Below, in pieces: positions 54,901 through 60,900 of a stretch of DNA of 64,000 nt. The stretch covers positions 8,159,571-8,223,570 of the forward strand of contig JAREIK010000801.1 in NCBI GenBank assembly GCA_029783825.1, in the 5' to 3' direction. Made by a program: the position numbers and the translations under genes. The notes beneath the pieces were generated by a model. That model saw only the letters and a program-made list of their open reading frames with translations, did no database searches and was not told the origin of the DNA. Position 1 is the stretch's first letter; the number at the start of each line of letters is the position of its first letter. Origin of the DNA: Sapria himalayana (Eukaryota > Streptophyta > Magnoliopsida > Malpighiales > Rafflesiaceae).

Positions 54901-57900
54901 TGATAATGCCTATTTTAGCAATACTCTACTTCACAAAATTAAAATTATATAAGAAAAAAAAATACAATTATAAAAAAATAGCTCGATGTATATCTAAGAG
55001 AACTGAGTGGAGAGGATAGTATTTCACAGATTAACTATGAAAAACAAATAAATGAATCAAATATTTATAGAAAATTATTATAATTAGTTTTTATAAATTT
55101 TTTTAATAATTTATAGGCATAAATCTAACAATCGTTTGATTTATGTTTAAAAGTCATTGGAAACAATTTGATAGCTCAATTTTTGTTTTATTTATCCCAA
55201 CATGACATTAAAAAAATAGCACGAGCTATTTATTTGCATTGTGCTTGATATTGTTTTTTAAAAATTCAACTATATCATGCTACTTACCATGTCATTGGGC
55301 TAGGCATGTGGACTGTTGGGTGCTAGCCCAGTATAGCCATAGTAGAGCCATGTTGTGGGCCAACATCTCCATGGTCTAATAATGGTATCTGGACCATGTT
55401 GGCCCCAACACTGCCTAATTAGACCATGCCTCATGCTATGCTCAGGATATCCATCTCATTTTATATCTTTATCCTTATGTGAGAAGTAATAACTAGACAT
55501 AAAAATGATCATACTAGTATAGTGTTCAAGTGTATATTTTCTTAAATAGAGACAGAGTACCAAATGAATGCTAATAGGTCACATAATCTTCTCTTTATTT
55601 GGAGAAAAATTTTGAAAAAAATAAGTAAATCCAAAAATATTATGTGAAAGATAAAAAAATATCCATTGTTTAAACATTAATATAAAATATATTATGAGAG
55701 AATAAAAGATGATATTTAATTGATTGAGAAGTTAATGATTAATATTATTTTTTCATAAAAATATTATAAAACATTCTTATATAGTATAAGCATCTTAATC
55801 ATCGTAATCAGATTAGTTTTTTTTTTCAACTATCTAATTTTATGCATGAATATTATTTTAGGATGTCTAATAAATTATTTCGTGCTCAAAGAAATAAGAA
55901 AATTAATGACCCATATATTTTAAAATATTATTACTTTTCAATATTTTAGTACTACTATCAAATTGAATATTTATTCTTTCATTAAAATTTATAAAGATAT
56001 ATAAAATTTGAGATTTTTTTGTAAATTAATAATTATTTTTATATATCTAGCATAATTGTTAATAAAAATAATAAAATATCTCAAGTCATCATGTGGATCA
56101 ATAATAGTCAAATACCAAAGAGACTATTGTAGATAGGGAAGAGTAGGTACGAGCCACCATGCTTAATTCCCATGTAATTCATTTCTCTAGGTTTTCAACT
56201 TTGTATATTATTATTAAAAAAAGAGAAAATAATATAATAACCAAACAATTTAGCAAAGTATTTAATGAAAAATAAATTATGTTAAAATTTAGTGCAAAAT
56301 GAATCCATGTCAAAAAAAATGCTCAATATTGGCAATGTTATCTAACTCTCATAATTGTGTCATTGATTATGACAATATCAAAAGTATTTGATTCTATAAA
56401 TAAAGTAAATAAATAATAATTACTTGTGGTATGAGTATTATATCTGAATCTATGATCAAACAGTTTAGAGTAAGGTGGTGAGAGAAAAGAGTAGTTGTCC
56501 CAAAGTATCTCTGTTGGAGTTAGCAACTCCCAAGGACAGAAGCTTGGAGTATTACTCATGAGTAAGCATAACAGGATCAACAGACTTATGGGAATTTTCT
56601 TGCATCCTTATTTCAACCAATATGAGTATTATTATTAACTTTACTAAATTGGAGTATATAATTCTAATAACTCAAGGATTATGAAAGCAATCATTCTACT
56701 TTTATGGTATATGCAAGAGTTGTTCTATCAAAGGAGTGATTAGAATATTTATTTTCATCACATGTACATGCTAATGTGAATACTATATTTCTAGGTCTAC
56801 CTAGAAAAATAGTTTTTTTTTTAACCTCGAAATTGAATTTCAAAAGCTCCACTAAGCTAGTTTATATTTGACTTTCAAAGTGGAGTAAGGAAGTTGATAG
56901 ATTAGTCCTAGCAGCAAACCTTTTTCAAGCATCATCTCTTATTGACAAAAAAATCATTGCAACTGGCTAACAATTGTGCTATCAATAAATATAATACTAT
57001 ATTTTAATTTTTGCCTTTAATTTCATCATAATTAATAAGAATTATTTTTAAAAAAATTAGGATGCCAGCATTCACATTAGTTTGGTATTAGAAGATTAAG
57101 ATTTGAGGACCCCCCCTCCCTCCCCCCCTATTAGATTTTTGAAATAAAGATTGTTTTCATTATTTTTTACTTAATTCTGATAGCATGTCCACTTATTTTG
57201 ATAATAATTATCATAGAAGCAAACCAAGTTGTCTAACTAGCCTGGAAAGGCACATCACTATAAGACCCGACTCCTCAATGTGATGTGATGAAAATTTTGC
57301 TAATATGTGCACTCAATTATATAAGCTTATGATATCCTATAATGATTTCATAGTATTTCAAAAGGAAAATGATAGATGTTTAGGTAAATTAGAATGTGAT
57401 GTGATGAAACTTCAGCATGATGAGTTTGATTATGAGCAATGACCTCGTCATTTGTACTCTCATTACTTAGAACCACCATGAGGATGCGATCATACACAAT
57501 TAGAAGATCAATGTTTGAGAAATATCCATGTTGATGTCATACTTTTGATGTGCAACTCAACTCCTAGTATTTTCTTGACTGGCGGAAGGATGTGGTACAC
57601 CATTTTGAATAAATGCTTGGTAAGTTTTGTTTCTGTGAAATTAACTAAAAAATCTAGTCAATATTATTCAAATATCGAATAGTTAAGAGACATAAAATGT
57701 GAATTACTTGTTTGTATCTGAATAGAAATTAAAGATCAATTGAAGAGTACATCGGTGATAGTTTTGTTTCATACTGATCAACCATCTCAATAGTGATTAC
57801 GATCAAGCATTGTTAATTTTTGAGTTCTTATGAAATTCAGTGCATTAGTGATAGTTTAAACACATCTAAATTGAAGAAATTAGTTTTGTTCATTGTTCAT

Positions 57901-60900
57901 GAGTGTGTTAAGCTTAAGCCTTGCCCTTTGTTCTTTGATTTTTCCAAAGCAATTCGGTGGGAGTGTGAAACCTCCACCTTCCCTCCAAATTGAATTATCA
58001 CATTCTCTTCTACCCCCACTCGTTGCATAACATAACCTTTAAAGTTGAAGAGTAAAAGTTATCATCTGCTATTAATTTGCATTTGATGAACTTCAATTTC
58101 ATATCCTTGTGTATAATTAAAATTTTTTGAATCTTATCTAAAATAAAAACTTAAAATTCCTAAATTATCAAATTCATTATTTGGACCTAAATTTTATCTC
58201 CTCTACCTTTGTTAGAAAACTCTCTCATTATATCATTTTTTTTTGGGAAAATAGTTTCCCTGGACTTAAATTTTCTTACGTCTTTCATTCTCTAAGTGGA
58301 GCAAGGAGGTCGGAAGATTAATCTCAATAGTAAAAATTTTTCAAACATCATCTCTTGTTGGGATGATCATTATAATCCTCCAACAAGAATTATCTATATT
58401 GTACTAAGTTTTACTTTATACATTTTTATTTCATAATTGACAAGAATTATATAAATAAATTTAGGGTTTTAGTATTCACATCACTTATACTCTAAATATA
58501 ATTAGTTATTTTTAAAATTTTATTACACAAATTTATTTGAAAATAATTATATGCATTCTTAGAAATATGATAACAAACTAGAGTTCAATGCATTTTTAGA
58601 GATCATAGACATTGTCGTACAAGGAGGTATTCAAACATTAGTTTGATATTAGTTATCATAATAAATTTATTTTAATTTTTAATACTTTTTTAATAGGTAG
58701 CATTGTCAACTTTAAAAGTAGAAAATAATTATTATATCTAGATTAAGTATAACTGTGAAATTCAAGTGTTATGACATTATTAGTTGTGAATTTTTTTAGA
58801 TTATACATTTGTTGGAGGAGATTTCTTTCTTTTATTCTAATCCTATGCGTATTTTACTCAAGTATTCACATCATACATGCTAATTTCAAAAGATGGAAGA
58901 TTTGAATAAAAAAAATGGTGATCATGATCAGTGAATAGATTTTTACTCAAATAAGTTTTAGATCTGATAGATTTAGACTGAATCAATGAGATAAGTATTG
59001 TTTTGTTTAGAAAATATGTGGAAGTGGTTTTTCTTTGAAGAAGAAGATCAAAAATAGAGCTCTGATACCATATGTTGAGTTATTAATTAAATTAAACCTT
59101 TTTGAATTAGATGTTATCATCTTTTTGGAGGATAGCTTTTACAAAAATGAAAGAGAACAAAAATATTTAGAGGTTTGCCTTGTAAACAAGCATGAACCTT
59201 TGGGTGTATTGGGCCCAAATGCTTATTTCATTAACAAAGTTTTATTTTTTGTGAAATGTTGGAGTCTTAGTAGGCCTTGAAGTAATTGTGCTTCAATTTT
59301 GATAGACTTTGTAAAGATATATGCGGCTTGGTCTATAGTGTTACCGTAAACTAATGATATTTTTTTCTTCTCAATGACTTCAATTTGAGTGTTATGTATT
59401 TTGTTCGGCTATGTAGAATAGCATCATTGGCATTGAAAGTAGTCGACTTGTTGTCACATAAATTGGTTGTAGGATCAAAAACTTCTTTTAAATCAACTAA
59501 TAATCTTTTCAATCATATTGCCTGAGAAGTAGCCAGTGATGTAGAAATGTATTCTGCTTTAACATTGGCTACTACCATAGTGGATTGTTTTTTAGAAGTC
59601 TACTATATAGTAGCACTGTCGAGATAAAACATACTTGGATGTACTTCAGAATCTCATGATATTCATGGTTTTGAAGTATCTCGAACTAAGATATAAGGTT
59701 CCCTTGAAATATCTTAGCAGCCTTCCTGCAACATTAAGATGCAATTGGTTTAGGGAGTGCATACATTGTGATAAGATGTTTACTAAGTACATTATATTGA
59801 GTTTTGTAACCTCCAATAGGTTTAAGTCTCTGGTTTGTTATCAATGTGATGGAAATTAGTTTAAGTACATTAATATATATCTTGATTGATTAATAGATAC
59901 TTATGTTAGATCTCGGAGTATATCTATCCCAGGAAATGGTAGAACAGTTTCATATTAAATCATTATGCGTAATTATCCTATAAACTTTCTTAATGTATAA
60001 ATGAGTCATGGATAATAAATTACTCCCAACACCCTTATGATGTGTCAGATAGAAAGTTCAAATATATCTTCTTAATTGATATGGCTCATAGTCAATAAAA
60101 ATTATTCTTGATATTTGATTCCATATTCATTAGTTTATCCATTAATAGATGTTCAAGCTGATGGTTTACAACTAGTGGATCATGGCAAGCACCTAGATGG
60201 GTTCTCAATAGTGAAGAAAAATATGTATTGTTTATTTTGTTCAATCTTTAGGGAAATCATATGCTTATTCCATTGATCCTGCACAGAAATAACAGAAGAA
60301 TAAAACATAATATTACAGGTCAGTTGCTTACTCAAACAAATCAAAATTAAATTATGATGAAGTTTAGGTACAAAAAAATTGAATGTCAAGAGAATAAACT
60401 CAACATTTATCTTGTCATGCTCACTAGTTAGTACAGCAGTGCTATTTGTCATAATATTATCATAAATTCTAGATTTAATAGAAGAAAAAAGAGAGAGCAA
60501 TAGTGGTAGTAGTATCTATATTGGAGCTAGTTGTTGTCAAGATACAAATTATGGAACTCTTTCTGAGTAAGCATAACAAAATTTGTAGGTGTGCATTTAG
60601 AACAACTAGGCTAAGTAGATCATGCAGTATCTCTCTTGGCTCTCTCCCTGGCATTTTTCAGAGAAGTTGTCATAGTAGAAAATCTCATCTCATTCAATTA
60701 TGTCCAAGTTGTATAGAGAGTCGTTTTTCTTAAGCAGTTAATCTATATGCTAATAGCTGAGTAATATTATCTTAAGCAATTATGTCCAAGTTTGATAATC
60801 AAGTCTCAAATATACTTATATCTTAATCTATGGGCGGTGCTTAGATGCCATGTCAAAAGCATGCATATTGGTTCCTGCTCTGCTGGCCTTTTTTATAACA

